In this document: positions 32,880 through 43,912 of the stretch, one piece after another
Layout: the number at the start of each line of letters is the position of its first letter
How positions within the stretch are numbered: the stretch's first letter is position 1
Source of the DNA: Selaginella moellendorffii
Lineage: Eukaryota; Streptophyta; Lycopodiopsida; Selaginellales; Selaginellaceae
Direction of reading: 5' to 3'
Assembly: GCF_000143415.4 (NCBI RefSeq)
Contig: NW_003314299.1
Location: 1-64,000 of the forward strand
DNA: 64,000 nucleotides
Translations under genes and position numbers: made by a program
The notes under the pieces: model-generated
Database searches by the model: none
Told to the model about the DNA's origin: nothing
Seen by the model: the letters and a program-made list of their open reading frames with translations, nothing else

Positions 32880-34440
32880 TGTAGTTGGAGAGGTACTTTC
32901 GGTGTATAGTTTCTCATACGTATCAAGGAGTCCCACGAGGATTAGGTGGTATTTCGCGTCATCGAATCCTGCCCGGGATTTCTCGCTTGAAGAGGTCAAT
33001 AAATATTGTACGGAAAACAAAAAATAAAGGTCTCAAAACTAGATTGTTTATTTCTCTGTTGATAAATAAATTTTATTTAAATGTTAATGTATAATTTATA
33101 CTCTTTAAATAATCTAGATCTTTTCATTACTTTAGTAAAATTATCTACAAATGTTCCCTAAAACCTTGTTCAACGCTTCGATCACGGCTGGCTGCTGCTT
33201 GGAAATCCAAGTTGGAGCTTGGATCACGGCTCGCCACTGCTGGAAATCCAAATTGACACGACCACAGGCATTGATCCTCTGCAGTACAGAGACACAGCAA
33301 TCTACACAGCCACGGCAAATCGCTCGCGTAGACAAAGCCAATCAAAATCAAGTCAAGGAATCAGTTACCAATCACCCCACCTTGTACAGGGAACGAATGC
33401 AAGGATCTATCCTTACGTGAGCAAAGTGATCACTGAAACAATGGCTGTAAATAGCACTCCCATCAACATCCTAAAACCATGATGAATGAGCAAGAGGAAC
33501 TAATAGAAGCTACTCCAGGCTTGCAGATATCTTCCAGCGAGAAGATGGTGGTCCAAAAGAATGACGCAAGCTTTTGCTGGACACCATAATGTTTGTATGT
33601 GCAAGAAGAAGCTCTGGCACTTACAACTCTGGACTTTGATGGTGGTGTGATTGCAGGCTATTTCGTTTTACTGTTTTTCACAAGAGGATACCCCAAAGAT
33701 ATCCTCTTGCAGGTGGGAGTGATGGAGCTATGGAGCGAGGGGCGTGGAGCTAGCAAGCAGTCGCCAGAGTCAAAGCCATGAAAATATCAGCATGGCAACT
33801 GACATTGATTACCGGCAAAAGCTGATGACTGGAGTGAGACGAGCTGTCGTAGTGAAATGGGCCACTTGGACATTTCGGTCGGCGAGTGGAGTGGAGCAAA
33901 CCCTGGAGAAGAGCTTTGGGAGCATGGAGCGTGGAAGAGCAAGGCTTGTTGCATGGAGCATGGAGGTTGGGCTTTATTGGAGTTTTTGGAGCTTGGAGCT
34001 TGTTGGAGTTCGGCTTGGGTAAGGCTTATGGAGTTTAGGTCCTCCCTCCTCCAGAACCGAGCGAATATTCCATTTGCCACCACGTCAGTATTAGGGTCAC
34101 GACCATTGGAGAGAAGTCCACAAGCGTCAAAACAGTCGATCACGATTCCTCCCCTTGTTTTTGGGGGTGTAGTTGAGAAATCATCAAGAAATGTAGGTAT
34201 GGTTGGTTCGTATCTAACAGAGGAAGTGAAGTGAATAAGAATAAGCTTCAATGAAGAGTTCCTCGACGAAGTGCTCTAGATCATGTTTTAGATAGCGAGA
34301 TGGTGGACCAAGAAATTAGAGAGCCCAAGCTAAAAAACGAATTCAAAATATATTGTCATTATTGAATGATTTTGCCCAAACCCAATCTTCAATAAACTTA
34401 CAGAGTTTATTGAGGAATTTAGCGAGGAGAGCCAAACCAA
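32880..34440. other. Intergenic with low-complexity and decayed repeat sequence
   Basis: An imperfect duplication of about 50 bp (GATCACGGCT ... TGGAAATCCAA) lies at about 33178-33255. A GGAGC/TTGGAG-rich tract is at about 33890-34030. Its right part (GGCTTGGGTAAGGCTTATGG) recurs at about 37558-37577 in the same orientation, so the two may be parts of the terminal repeats of the gypsy element between them. No gene recognised. Confidence 0.4.
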
Positions 34441-34444
34441 GTAG

Positions 34445-35700
34445 TCAATTGGGACTTTGCCACAGTTGCAAAAGTACATGATGACTTAGAAACACTCACC
34501 AAGAAAATGTCTGAGCTTCAGCTTAATTAGATTTGAGGAGTCTAGACACTGCCTCAACCCATTACTGAACGTGAGAATATCTAGTGTACTTGTTGCAAGG
34601 GATATGGACATTATCCCAGTGAATACCCACGTCCTGCACCAGCTCAAGTTAAGTGCCAGCACTATAGACAAAATAATCACAAATCAAAGCATTGCATATA
34701 TAAATCCGGTACCTCAACTCAGCCAACTCCTTGCACACCTGCACGTCCCAGCTACCACATCCAGCCCCAGCTCCTTCAAGATCCATTGCCACCTCTACTT
34801 CTATAAGGTTATACGCCCAATCTAGTACCCATTTATGCAGTAGCTCCAGCACGAACGAGTAATGTACCTGGAAGGGGTCGAGCTCGATGTCCAATCACCT
34901 GCTTTCGTTGCCAACAGCCGGGCCATATCGCTCCCGAGTGTCCAAATGCATGAGCACCAGTTGAGTACCAGCCCATCTCATCTGTAACATACAAGCTCTC
35001 CATGCCCAAGACAACTACCCTCACTGTCTTCATCGTGATTAAGGCAGCCAAGGCGATCCTCCACAATGTTCCACTGCTCCAAGAAATAACCCAGTGATCA
35101 ACACACAAGTCGTCCAGCCCTGCTATGGCACAATTCCTGCCCTTGTGTGGCTCAAACTGCACTTGTGTGGCTCAAACTGCACATGCAATGGCACCCCATT
35201 CCTGCCTATGGCTACTCAAACACCAAGCACAGTGTCTAGCTGCACATGCCGCTCCTGCCTTTGTTCCAAGCGCGTACTCTAATGTTGCAGTTACTCCAAG
35301 ACCTGCAATCCAATTTGAAGTGCTTCCCTCTCCCCCCTCGCCAGACCCTAATTCTGGAAATGCCACCTCATCCCACTGGGATCAAGAGGATTCGGTTAAC
35401 ACCGACAAGAAAAAGAAATATCGCCGTGTTCTCAATCTGGGATCTGGAGCACCAAAAGCCATAAATTTCTTTTAGCCAGCTTCTACATGCTGCTCCAGAG
35501 CTCCACAAGGTGGTTTCCTCTACTCTTGGTGGGCATCAAGGAATTATCATGAACAGAGCATGGCCCTCTTTGTTGACATGTCTGCTCCCACAATTAATGT
35601 GGACATTGATGGCCATTCACTAAGCAGCCCACCTTGCAGTTGCTTAACAGATTTCACCTTACCTGCCAATTACATTAATCACATGTTCTCTTCTCCACCA
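34445..35700 (+). mobile_element. Decayed gypsy gag (nucleocapsid part), left arm of an inverted repeat
   Basis: The plus strand encodes a series of CCHC knuckles in broken frames: CTCCKGYGHYPSEY (last Cys lost), CQHYRQNNHKSKHC, then TCFRCQQPGHIAPECPNA, and a degraded CNIQALHAQDNYPHC. Proline-rich sequence follows (LLQDLQSNLKCFPL). Frameshifts and stops are frequent. The right arm carries the same sequence in reverse orientation. Confidence 0.7.
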
Positions 35701-36920
35701 ATATTGACTAGAGCAGGCTGATCAAGAAGAGCATTGATCATATGGCCAAGTCTGGAAAGAATAGTGTGGTTGATATTATTGGCAGGTAAAATGAGATCTG
35801 CTAAGCAACTGTAAGGCAAGTTGTTTAATGAATGGCCACAAATGTCCACATTAATTGTGAGAGCAAACATGTCGATGAAGAGGGGCCAGGTGCTGTTCAT
35901 GACAATTTCTCAATGCCAATGGAGAGCAAAGGAAACTACCTTGTGGAGCTCTGGAGCAGCATGTAGAAGCTGGCTAAAAGAAATTTGTGGCTTTTGGTGC
36001 TCCAGATCCCCCAAAATATCGTACGGAAGTGTCTCCAGATTGAGAACAGAGATATTTCTTTTTCTTGTCGGCGCTAACCGAATCCTTTTGATCCCTGCGT
36101 GAAGCATGGCAGGATGAGGTGGCATTTCCAGAATTAGGGTCTCGTGAGGGTGGAGAGGGAAGCACGTCAAACTGGATTGCAGATCTTGGAGTAACTGCCA
36201 CATTAGGGTACGCGCTTGGAACAAAGGCAGGAGCGGTATGGGTGGGCTGTGCTTTTGCAGCTAGATGCCGTGCTTGGCGGGTTATTTCTTGGAGCAGTGG
36301 AACGTCGTGGAGGATCGCCTTGGCTGCCTTGATCACGATGAAGACGGTGAGGGCAGTCGTCTTGGGCATGGAGACCTTGCGTGTTATAGATGCCGCAGAT
36401 GGGCTGGTACTCAATTGATCCTCGTGCATTTGGACACTCGGGAGCCCGGCTGTTGGCGACGAAAGCAGATGATTGGATGTCGAGCTTGACCCCTTCTAGG
36501 TACATTACTCGTTCATGCTGGAGCTGCTGCATAAACGGGTACTAGATTGGGCATATAACCTTATAGAAGCAGAGGTGGCAATGGATCTCGAAGGAGCTGG
36601 GGCTGGACGTGGTAGCTGGGACGTGCAGGTGTGCAAGGAGCTGGCTGAGTTGAGGTACCGGGTTTATACATGCAGTGCTCTGATCTGTGATTATTTCGTC
36701 TACAGTGCTGGCACTTAACTTGAGCTGGTGTAGGATTTGGGCATTTGCTGGGATAATGTCCATATCCCTTGCAACAAGTACACTAGATATTCTCACGTTC
36801 AGTAATGGGTTGAGGTAGTGTCTGGACTCCTTAAATCCAGTTAACCTGAAGCTCAAACATTTTCTTGGTAAGTGTTTCTAAATTGTCACATACTTTGGAG
36901 ATTTCTTGCAATTGTGGCAG
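34445..36920. repeat. Large imperfect inverted repeat, arms about 1.2 kb, centre near 35.72 kb
   Basis: Left-arm sequences reappear complemented in the right arm throughout: the stretch before the knuckles (34480 against 36870), the ARDMDIIP segment (34600 against 36760), the FQART-LLQDLQS segment (35265 against 36220), and TTACCTGCCAAT near 35660 against ATTGGCAGGTAA near 35780. The spacer is about 40-70 bp. The arms differ by scattered substitutions and small indels. Confidence 0.85.
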
Positions 36921-37560
36921 AGTTGAAGAGGAAGTAGCCACGGCAAGAAGTACATGCTGTTAAAGGTGGCTGTAATTGATAGTTCTAAGGAAAGGTAAAT
37001 TCATTGAATCAGTGAATGAAGGATGTAACTGTGATGCTACTGATGTTTGCAAGGAGGGAAAGGTTGGCGGAATCACTACCAAACACTGAAAGAATGGAGT
37101 AGAAAAACTGCTGGAAGTGAGCCATGCTCACGCAGGCTTGCTCCCAACTGGAAGCCGTGGAAATAGCCTCAGCAAGTGTTGTGGGAGTCTGGCCCTTTGT
37201 GAAGAAAGCCAATTTGGGAGGCAGGGCGTTTGTGAAGAAGCGAACCTGATCGTCCTTGCTGGGAGGAGGGAGCGACTAGTCACTGAAACCGGATGATAAA
37301 ACGTTGTAAACTTTCATTTGGCAGCAATCAAGTGTAGTTAAGTTCCTCACTAACTTGCTGTATGAATCCGAGAAAGGCTGATCGAAGCAGGTCCCAGAAT
37401 GCACTGGCTGGTGCAGAATGCTAGGCTTGGAGATACCACTCCAGAGCAGCGTCTTGGAGTGTAGCAGGGAAGAACCAAAGGTGATTGGCTTCATCGGCTT
37501 CTTGGTTGGCGATGCCAGCAGTCTCAAAGGAATTGAGATGTACAGAGCTTGGAGTTTGGC
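35740..37560 (-). mobile_element. Decayed gypsy gag, right arm of the inverted repeat plus the capsid part
   Basis: Read on the minus strand, this begins near 37560 with the gag capsid region (NHLWFFPATLQDAALEWYLQ and FWDLLRSAFLGFIQQV, then RFIIRFQ), interrupted by several stops. It continues into the same multi-knuckle nucleocapsid as the left arm (ARDMDIIPANAQILHQLKLS, RAPECPNARGSIEYQPICG). The part from 35740 to about 36920 pairs with the left arm. The capsid part has no counterpart in the left arm. The element abuts the 3' end of the DYW PPR gene. Confidence 0.7.
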
Positions 37561-37706
37561 TTGGGTAAGGCTTATGGGAGCTTTCTGGAGCATGGAGCTT
37601 GAACGTTGTGCGTGGAGTTGGAGTGCAAAGTTGGAGAGAACGAGGAGATCCAAGAAAGTTAATTTACTAACAAAAGTTTGAGCAAAAAGGTGGCAAGGGA
37701 ATCTTA

Positions 37707-39665
37707 CTACCAATAATCTCCGCAAGAGCAGCTCCCATCTCGATCGAAGTGGTGGAAGCGGCTCGTGTCCCTCACCACGATCCGCCGCTGGGAGATCTTC
37801 GCCATGAGCTTCAAAGCAGTGTGGCAATCGCAGCACACTCTCAGGTTCTTCATCACCCGGATAGTATCCCGCGAGCACGGCTCCTCGATCAGAGCCAGCG
37901 CCACCGCCATCCTCTCGCTGTGGAGCTTGAGCGCCTCGCTCGCCACCTCCGCATCCGCCGCGTATCCCTCCTCGCGCATCAGCTCATGGATCCTCTCCAG
38001 CTCCGCGCGGATCTCCTCGTTTCTCGGGTGGCTCGAATCGCTGGCGGCGAAGCGGTGGAGGCTCCTTCCAATCTCCACGCAGCTCAATCCCGCGAGCTTG
38101 CTCAGCCCCCTCTCGCGGATCACGTCGCGGATCCTGGCGGCGTCGCTGGCCCGCCCGGCGGCGGAGTACATCCCCGCCAGCGCCACCAGCGGCGCCGCCG
38201 AGCGCTCCGGGTCGAGCTCCGCCACCCGCGCCGCCGCCAGCTCCGCGAACTCCAGGCGGCGATGGGTCCTCGCGCCGGCCAGCAGCGCGCCCCAGGCGAT
38301 CGAGTCGGGCAGGAACGGCATCGTCTCGATGAGATCCCGCGCGTTTTGGAGCTGCCCGGCGCGCGAGAAGAGATCCACCGTGGCGGAGAAGTGGTCGCGC
38401 CACGGGGCGATTCCAAAGTCCGCCACCATCGCCGTGAAGCAGCGCACGCCCTCCTCCACGATCCCAATGTGGCTGCACGCGTTGAGCACGCTCACGAAGG
38501 CGATAGCGTCGGGGTGATGCCCCTCGGCCACCATAGCCCGGAAGAGCTCAAGAGCTCGCTGGCCATACCCCGAGTGGGCATACGCCGCCACCATCGCCGT
38601 CCATGAGACGAGATCACGCTCCGGGAAGCCCGAGAAGAGTACCAAACTCTGCTCGATCCGCCCGGACTGCGCCATCGCCACCAGCAGCGTGTTGAAGCTC
38701 GCGACGCCCCAGGCGGGCATCTGATCGAAGAGTCTCTTGGCGCCACGGAGACTCAGCCCCTGCGCAAACCCGCCCAGCATCGTCGTCCAGGCCACCAGAT
38801 TCCTCTCGGGCATCGCCAAGAACACGTGCTTTGCTCGATCCAGATCTCCGCCCGCCACTGCCGCTGCGATCGCGATGCTCTCCGCCACCACTCCCCGCTG
38901 GGGGATCTTCAAAAACAAGCTCCAGGCATCCGCCATCTCGCCGCACTCCACGAATCCCTGGAGCATTGTCACCCATGCCATGGAGTTCCTCCCCAGCGGC
39001 ATGGAATCGAAGAGCTTCTTCGCACCACGCAAGTGCCCGGCTTGGGCATACGCTTGGATCATCGCGGTGTAAGCCACAACGCCCGGAACGATCATCTCAT
39101 CGAACAACCTCTTGGCCTCTGTGAGTCTCCCGTGCCTCGCGTAGCCCGTGACGATCGCGTTCCACGTTACGCTGTCCCGGTTTTCCATCCGATCGAACAA
39201 AGTTCTCGCAAGGTCCAGATGCCCGGTTCTGGCATATGCTGCGATCATCGTGTTCCAGCCCACGGAATTCCCGTTTCCAATATTCGCAAAGACACGCTCC
39301 ATCTCTTCGATGTGATTGCTCTGCGCGTAGGCCCTGAGCATGAGATTGTGAGAGAAGCTGTTCTTGGCGGCGATGCCATCGAAGATCCGGCGCGCCTGAT
39401 CGACGCGGCCACACTTGGCGTACATCTGGATGAGGAGATTGGCGAGGTAAGTGCTGTGGCGGTGGGAGTCGCTGGCCGAGATCTCTCGCTCCAGCTCCTG
39501 GCCGCGGGGGAGATCTCTGGGGCTCTGGCATGATCGCAGGAGGAACCCAAGGCGATCTTCCTCGTCCAGGCCAATGCTTTGCGATGGCGGATCCGGCGGC
39601 GCGTCCGGAGTAGCTCTTGGCGATCGCTTTCGTGCTCCTCGCGAGCGGCGGAAGAGAAGCCTCAT
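37707..39665 (-). CDS. DYW-type PPR protein (organellar C-to-U RNA editing factor)
   Basis: 652 residues, single exon. The N terminus is Arg-rich (MRLLFRRSRGARKRSPRA), compatible with organelle import. About 14 PLS PPR units follow, for example YLANLLIQMYAKCGRVDQA, DSVTWNAIVTGYARHGRLTE and DLVSWTAMVAAYAHSGYGQR. E and E+ motifs come next, then a complete DYW deaminase: the HSE zinc/catalytic motif (HSERMAVALAL), CCDCH, and the end FDRDGSCSCGDYW. All residues expected for a cytidine deaminase are present. Short tandem P-L-S units without long insertions are typical of lycophyte editing factors, which are very numerous. The target base cannot be called here. Confidence 0.95.
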   Translation of the reverse strand: MRLLFRRSRGARKRSPRATPDAPPDPPSQSIGLDEEDRLGFLLRSCQSPRDLPRGQELEREISASDSHRHSTYLANLLIQMYAKCGRVDQARRIFDGIAAKNSFSHNLMLRAYAQSNHIEEMERVFANIGNGNSVGWNTMIAAYARTGHLDLARTLFDRMENRDSVTWNAIVTGYARHGRLTEAKRLFDEMIVPGVVAYTAMIQAYAQAGHLRGAKKLFDSMPLGRNSMAWVTMLQGFVECGEMADAWSLFLKIPQRGVVAESIAIAAAVAGGDLDRAKHVFLAMPERNLVAWTTMLGGFAQGLSLRGAKRLFDQMPAWGVASFNTLLVAMAQSGRIEQSLVLFSGFPERDLVSWTAMVAAYAHSGYGQRALELFRAMVAEGHHPDAIAFVSVLNACSHIGIVEEGVRCFTAMVADFGIAPWRDHFSATVDLFSRAGQLQNARDLIETMPFLPDSIAWGALLAGARTHRRLEFAELAAARVAELDPERSAAPLVALAGMYSAAGRASDAARIRDVIRERGLSKLAGLSCVEIGRSLHRFAASDSSHPRNEEIRAELERIHELMREEGYAADAEVASEALKLHSERMAVALALIEEPCSRDTIRVMKNLRVCCDCHTALKLMAKISQRRIVVRDTSRFHHFDRDGSCSCGDYW

Positions 39666-39886
39666 CTATCTCTCTCCATTTTCGCGCGAGCAAGAAAAAG
39701 CATATGCTTGACCATAAAACGAATATCCCAGAAACCGAATAATCTCACAAACATTCTTATTTCGAAAGCATACAGAATAAATATTCCGTACATACCACTT
39801 TTTTATATACAAGGAATGCGAAGTAAGAAAGAAAATCACTGTAAATTTCCCCGAGACAAAACAGCAGGAAAAAAGAGCGCATTTAC

Positions 39887-40622
39887 TTACTCCGGAGAAT
39901 CACTCTCGTCGTCAAAATCGTAGCAAACCAAGCTGGGCTGGAGATCAGCTTTGAGTTCTTGGCCAAAATCTCTGCTCTTGCTCTCCTGCTCGGGAGCGAT
40001 GATCTTGGGAGCTGCCACACTCGTCGTCCTCCTCGTCTTGGGTGGAGCGATCGCGGTAGCAACACCATCCCCGGAGGATTTCCTCTTTTTCTTGCCATCT
40101 CCAAGTCCATCCCAGAGACTGACAACGTCGCTCTTGCGCTGCTGCGAACTCTTTCGCTTCTCCCTTAGCTTGAGCTGGAGCTGGAGCTGGAGTTCCATCT
40201 TCTCCGCTTCCCTTGCCTGTAAATGTGATTCTGCGACGTCTAATCAGCAACTACCCGCGAGAAAAAGGAAGATCGAGGACGAAAGAATGAAGATCACTCA
40301 CCCTTACGTCTGGATCATTGCAGAAATTCGAGGTATGGCCCTTCCTCTTACACCTGAGAGAGGGAGAACCATTGGAGAATGAGCGAAACGAGGAAAAGGA
40401 TGCTTACTTGTGACAGGTAACGTTCTTGCAGTTTCGCTGGTGATGCCCTTTCTCTTTACATTTGCTACAAATCACGCCCTCTTCACACTCCCACGCCATA
40501 TGCCCCTTTCTGGAAGATCAAGTCTTAGAAACCTGGCGCTGAAGCGATCGATCGAACGCTTACCTCTTGCATTTGAAGCAGGCTTGGACGCGCAGCTGAC
40601 CAGGACGGCCGCGGCTCCCCAT
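39887..40622 (-). CDS. Three-knuckle CCHC zinc-finger protein
   Basis: Four exons (40564-40622, 40408-40509, 40302-40353, 39887-40216) join in frame to 180 residues. The start is MGSRGRPGQLRV. Three CCHC knuckles follow directly: CFKCKRKGHMAWEC, CSKCKEKGHHQRNC and CHKCKRKGHTSNFC; the first and third span introns. The C-terminal half is charged (LQLQLKLREKRKSSQQRKS, KKKRKSSGDG) and ends acidic (DFDDESDSPE). Such knuckles bind single-stranded RNA or DNA, as in CNBP/GIS2 and AIR proteins. The basic patch could act as a nuclear localisation signal. Introns placed inside knuckles, plus the intact frame, argue for a host gene and not a gag remnant. Confidence 0.85.
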
Positions 40623-40679
40623 TCTCTTCTGCCCTATCTAGTTGCTCAAGAACCCTGCTTCTGTCCGTACTAACATGTA

Positions 40680-42440
40680 CGAAAACCTATTCTTGTTAAA
40701 TCAAAACAAAAGATATTACTAAAATATTATTGATTAAACTTTACTATGAGTAATAATATTAATATTAATTAATTGTAATTTTTTTAATAGAATTTTTTTT
40801 TAAAAAATTATTTAAACTTCTCTTAAAAAATTAACCACTGTTAGTCTTGACTGCATTTAACCAAAGATGTTAATCACTATTGAATATGGTCAGAAATCTC
40901 CGTTCATGAAACATTCTGAAAAAAAAATTAATTTATGGTATAAAATGTAAATTACAATTCTAATGAATATAAATTCTAAAATAGTTGAACAATATTGTTT
41001 AATTCAGTATGAACTTATATTACCCAACTCTTTACTTATGCTTTCTATAAAAGAGTTGAACATTAGAAATTTAAATATTGTAAAAAAATGTATGGTAGTT
41101 TGCTAAACTAATTAAAGCATATGTTATTAAAAATTTTGTGCATTACATATTCTAAAAGAACGAAGCAAAAAGTGAATAAAACAAATGAAGCAGCCTTCTA
41201 AGCTGAAGAAAATTGATGAAAAGGCGTATTTTTTATTTTTTCCACAAATCAAACATATAATGTTTTAAGCATTAATTTTAATGTTCAAGACTAAATTTGC
41301 TAATATATTTATTATGTACAATAATTAAAATATTTAAATAACACTATAGCTTTTTGTATCATTTATTTAATAAATTCATTTAATAAATTTTTATTATAAA
41401 TAATATGTTTTGATTGCACTGTTCTAACGAGCTAAGATCTTTTAGCTTTTTCTTTTTGATTGACAAAAAAAGTCATAAAAAGATCCATTTGATATTGATG
41501 AGTCACAACTTCAAGTTTTGATAATTTTTTTATAGTAAAATGTAAATAGATATTTTAAAAAATTAAATTTTAAAATAATTTTAAAATGAAACTTTTTGCC
41601 TTAAAATCTTTCTAAATTATGACAATGAGTTATAGACAATGATAGTGGTAAATTTGATTTTAATATGAGTCAAATGTTCAACATTATAAGGATATTTAAT
41701 ATTTAAAAGAATAACTATTAATGATTGTAATATAATGTAATTCAAGATTTCACAGTTTTGAATTAAATGCTTGCAAAATGTGTTTATAGAGATAGAGGTA
41801 AGAAATATAAATTATAATCCACAGTCTAAGATATAACAATTAGTTGCTGTGATTGAAAAATTGAGTTTTGAGATATTTTTCTAAAAACATTTTAAAATTT
41901 AGTTTAATTTCTATTCAGAATTTGAAGGAGCTCTCTAAGTACAAAAATATATCCATTTCTATTGTTGTTCTCAAAAGCTTTAACCAGGCCATCACTAGAA
42001 AGGTTCCTTTGTGAAAGTTGGTTTGGAATTGACAATTATGGGGTGAGTGTTTATTTCAATTAATCATTGGCAAGAACTTCTTTTGTGAATTGCAGAACTT
42101 CTACACATGGCCTACAATCATTAGCACATTAGGCATTGGGGAAATGCTCACATCACAAAGGCAGTGTTTGAGCTCATCTACATTATTGAGTTCTTGATTC
42201 CAGGGCTTATTAACGAATCAAGAGAAAAATTTAGGCTTAATAATTTGCTTGATCACAATAAGTATACTGCATTTTAGAATATACTTGGTTATTCTGGGTA
42301 TATTCTTGACACTACAAGCCTTCAAAAATCAAAGAATTTCCCTCACGCCAGCCACCAGCATTATTCACCCGGCCAACCTCTCCAATTTGTGCACGAGCTT
42401 CCTGCGTGACCCGGTCGTCCTCGTTGTCTCTTTGTTAGTT
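40680..42440. other. AT-rich desert, no gene seen
   Basis: About 1.75 kb of strongly AT-rich sequence with many A/T runs and no open frame of interest on either strand. The last 150 bp are 3' flank of the transporter gene. Confidence 0.6.
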
Positions 42441-42460
42441 CTCTTGCGCGTGTCTCTTCG

Positions 42461-43912
42461 TCACACGTTTTCCGACACTCGTCTCTCGTCAAATTCTCGG
42501 CCGTCTTCTACTTCGTGCTGGGAAACTTTTGTGTAGGGACGCTGAGGTGACGGCTTTGGCGGGGGCGCGCTAGAGGACGATTCCGGGAGCATCTTTAAGA
42601 TGATGCCCATGGCGATTAGCAGCAGCCCCGTTACGTGCTGCTCGGTCATTGGCTTCGTGAAGATCACGTATGATAGCAAGAGAGTCACTGCCTTTCTCGC
42701 TGTGGTCACCTGAGATAACGATTCCAGCTATAGTGTAAACGAATATGTGAAATGGAGAGCGTGACTTACCATGGCGGTGGTGGCAGCTCCAAAGAGGGCA
42801 ATGAGGGAGAGGACGGAGAGTTGGCCTATAAACGTTGCCATCGCTTCAAACACGAGGACCAGGTAGACATATGGATGCTGCGCAAGTAACAAAGCTTTAG
42901 AGTTTTGGAGAAACGCAGTTACTAGTGCTTACATTGTAGCATGAGGTCCAAGCTCTGAAGACCTCGCCAGTCAAAACCATCGGCGGGATCAAGAATGGAA
43001 GGCCCACTGCTGTCGAGCAGAATAACATCTCCATCTGGAAGGCACCAGCATTATAATATTTATCTTGCGAGGTGAATGTACCTGTGACGTTGCTGGGTTC
43101 ATGGTAAAAATCGCTTCTTGCAAGTTGCCCAGGAATGAGTCCAACACGAGGGCTCCCACTACCATGATCACTCCAAATATGTGAAAGTTGGGGGAAGTGT
43201 GAGCGTCCGCCAGCGTGAATATCACGAGTCCAACAACGAGCATCACTGCCGACACATACTCCTGGAACGAATATTTTCGTCGTAAGCCAGGAATAAAAGC
43301 GCCCATTATCATCACCGGTAGAACCTGCTTGTGTCACGCCCACGTAAGCAGCTAACAAAGAAAACCAAGCCAGAACCAAACCTTGGTGGACTTGAACATT
43401 ATCTGCGCTGGATAGTTGAGAAACATGAGCGATCCTTTTGTAAGCCCGTGAGAACCCATCAGAACCGCAGAGAGCTTGATGTACGTTTTCCAGGGGTTCA
43501 AGACATGCTTCACTCGAAATCCTTGCCAGAAAATCAGCGCGAGGTAGACAAATCCCTGGACGAAGGTGAAGTACCAGCCATAGCTGTAACATAGAAAAAA
43601 CATCAGCCAAGAGTCCCTCAAACAAAGATGCTCACAAACCTGAATTGGAGGCGATTGTAAACGTACTCCTGCAAAAATTTGGAGAACAAGTTTGAAAAGG
43701 GCACAGGAAAAAAAAATGATGAACTAAACGCCTCTGGTCTAGCTAGGGAGCACTGATACTGATTGCCACACACGCACCTCACAAAGGCCGTTCACGGTGT
43801 ATCCAAAGAAGAATCCCGCCGAGCAAATCAAGAGCTGGATCCATCGGGGCCTGCCAGTGAGAGTAATCCCGAGCAATGTAATGACATTATCTTCCGGAGC
43901 AGGCTGCCCCAT
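42461..43912 (-). CDS. Nucleotide-sugar transporter, UTR2/SLC35B type
   Basis: Golgi/ER antiporter of about 340 residues in several exons. The first coding exon (from 43912) reads [18 protein letters not shown] and leads into [20 protein letters not shown] and [20 protein letters not shown]. Further exons give [74 protein letters not shown] and the highly conserved [19 protein letters not shown]. The cytosolic tail is Pro/Ser-rich. About ten membrane helices are expected. The KSTKxLPVM and ARK motifs are those of SLC35B (UDP-galactose/UDP-glucose transporter 2 in plants, PAPS transporters in animals). The sugar carried is not decided by sequence. Confidence 0.88.

Noticed and set aside
32780-32926. 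Upstream Met (32926) as the start of the O-methyltransferase
   Set aside because: A TATA box lies between the two Met codons, and the extra residues do not resemble the family.
37749-38606. 285-codon plus-strand frame opposite the DYW PPR gene
   Set aside because: Arg/His/Ala-rich antisense reading of a GC-rich coding region; the PPR frame explains the sequence.
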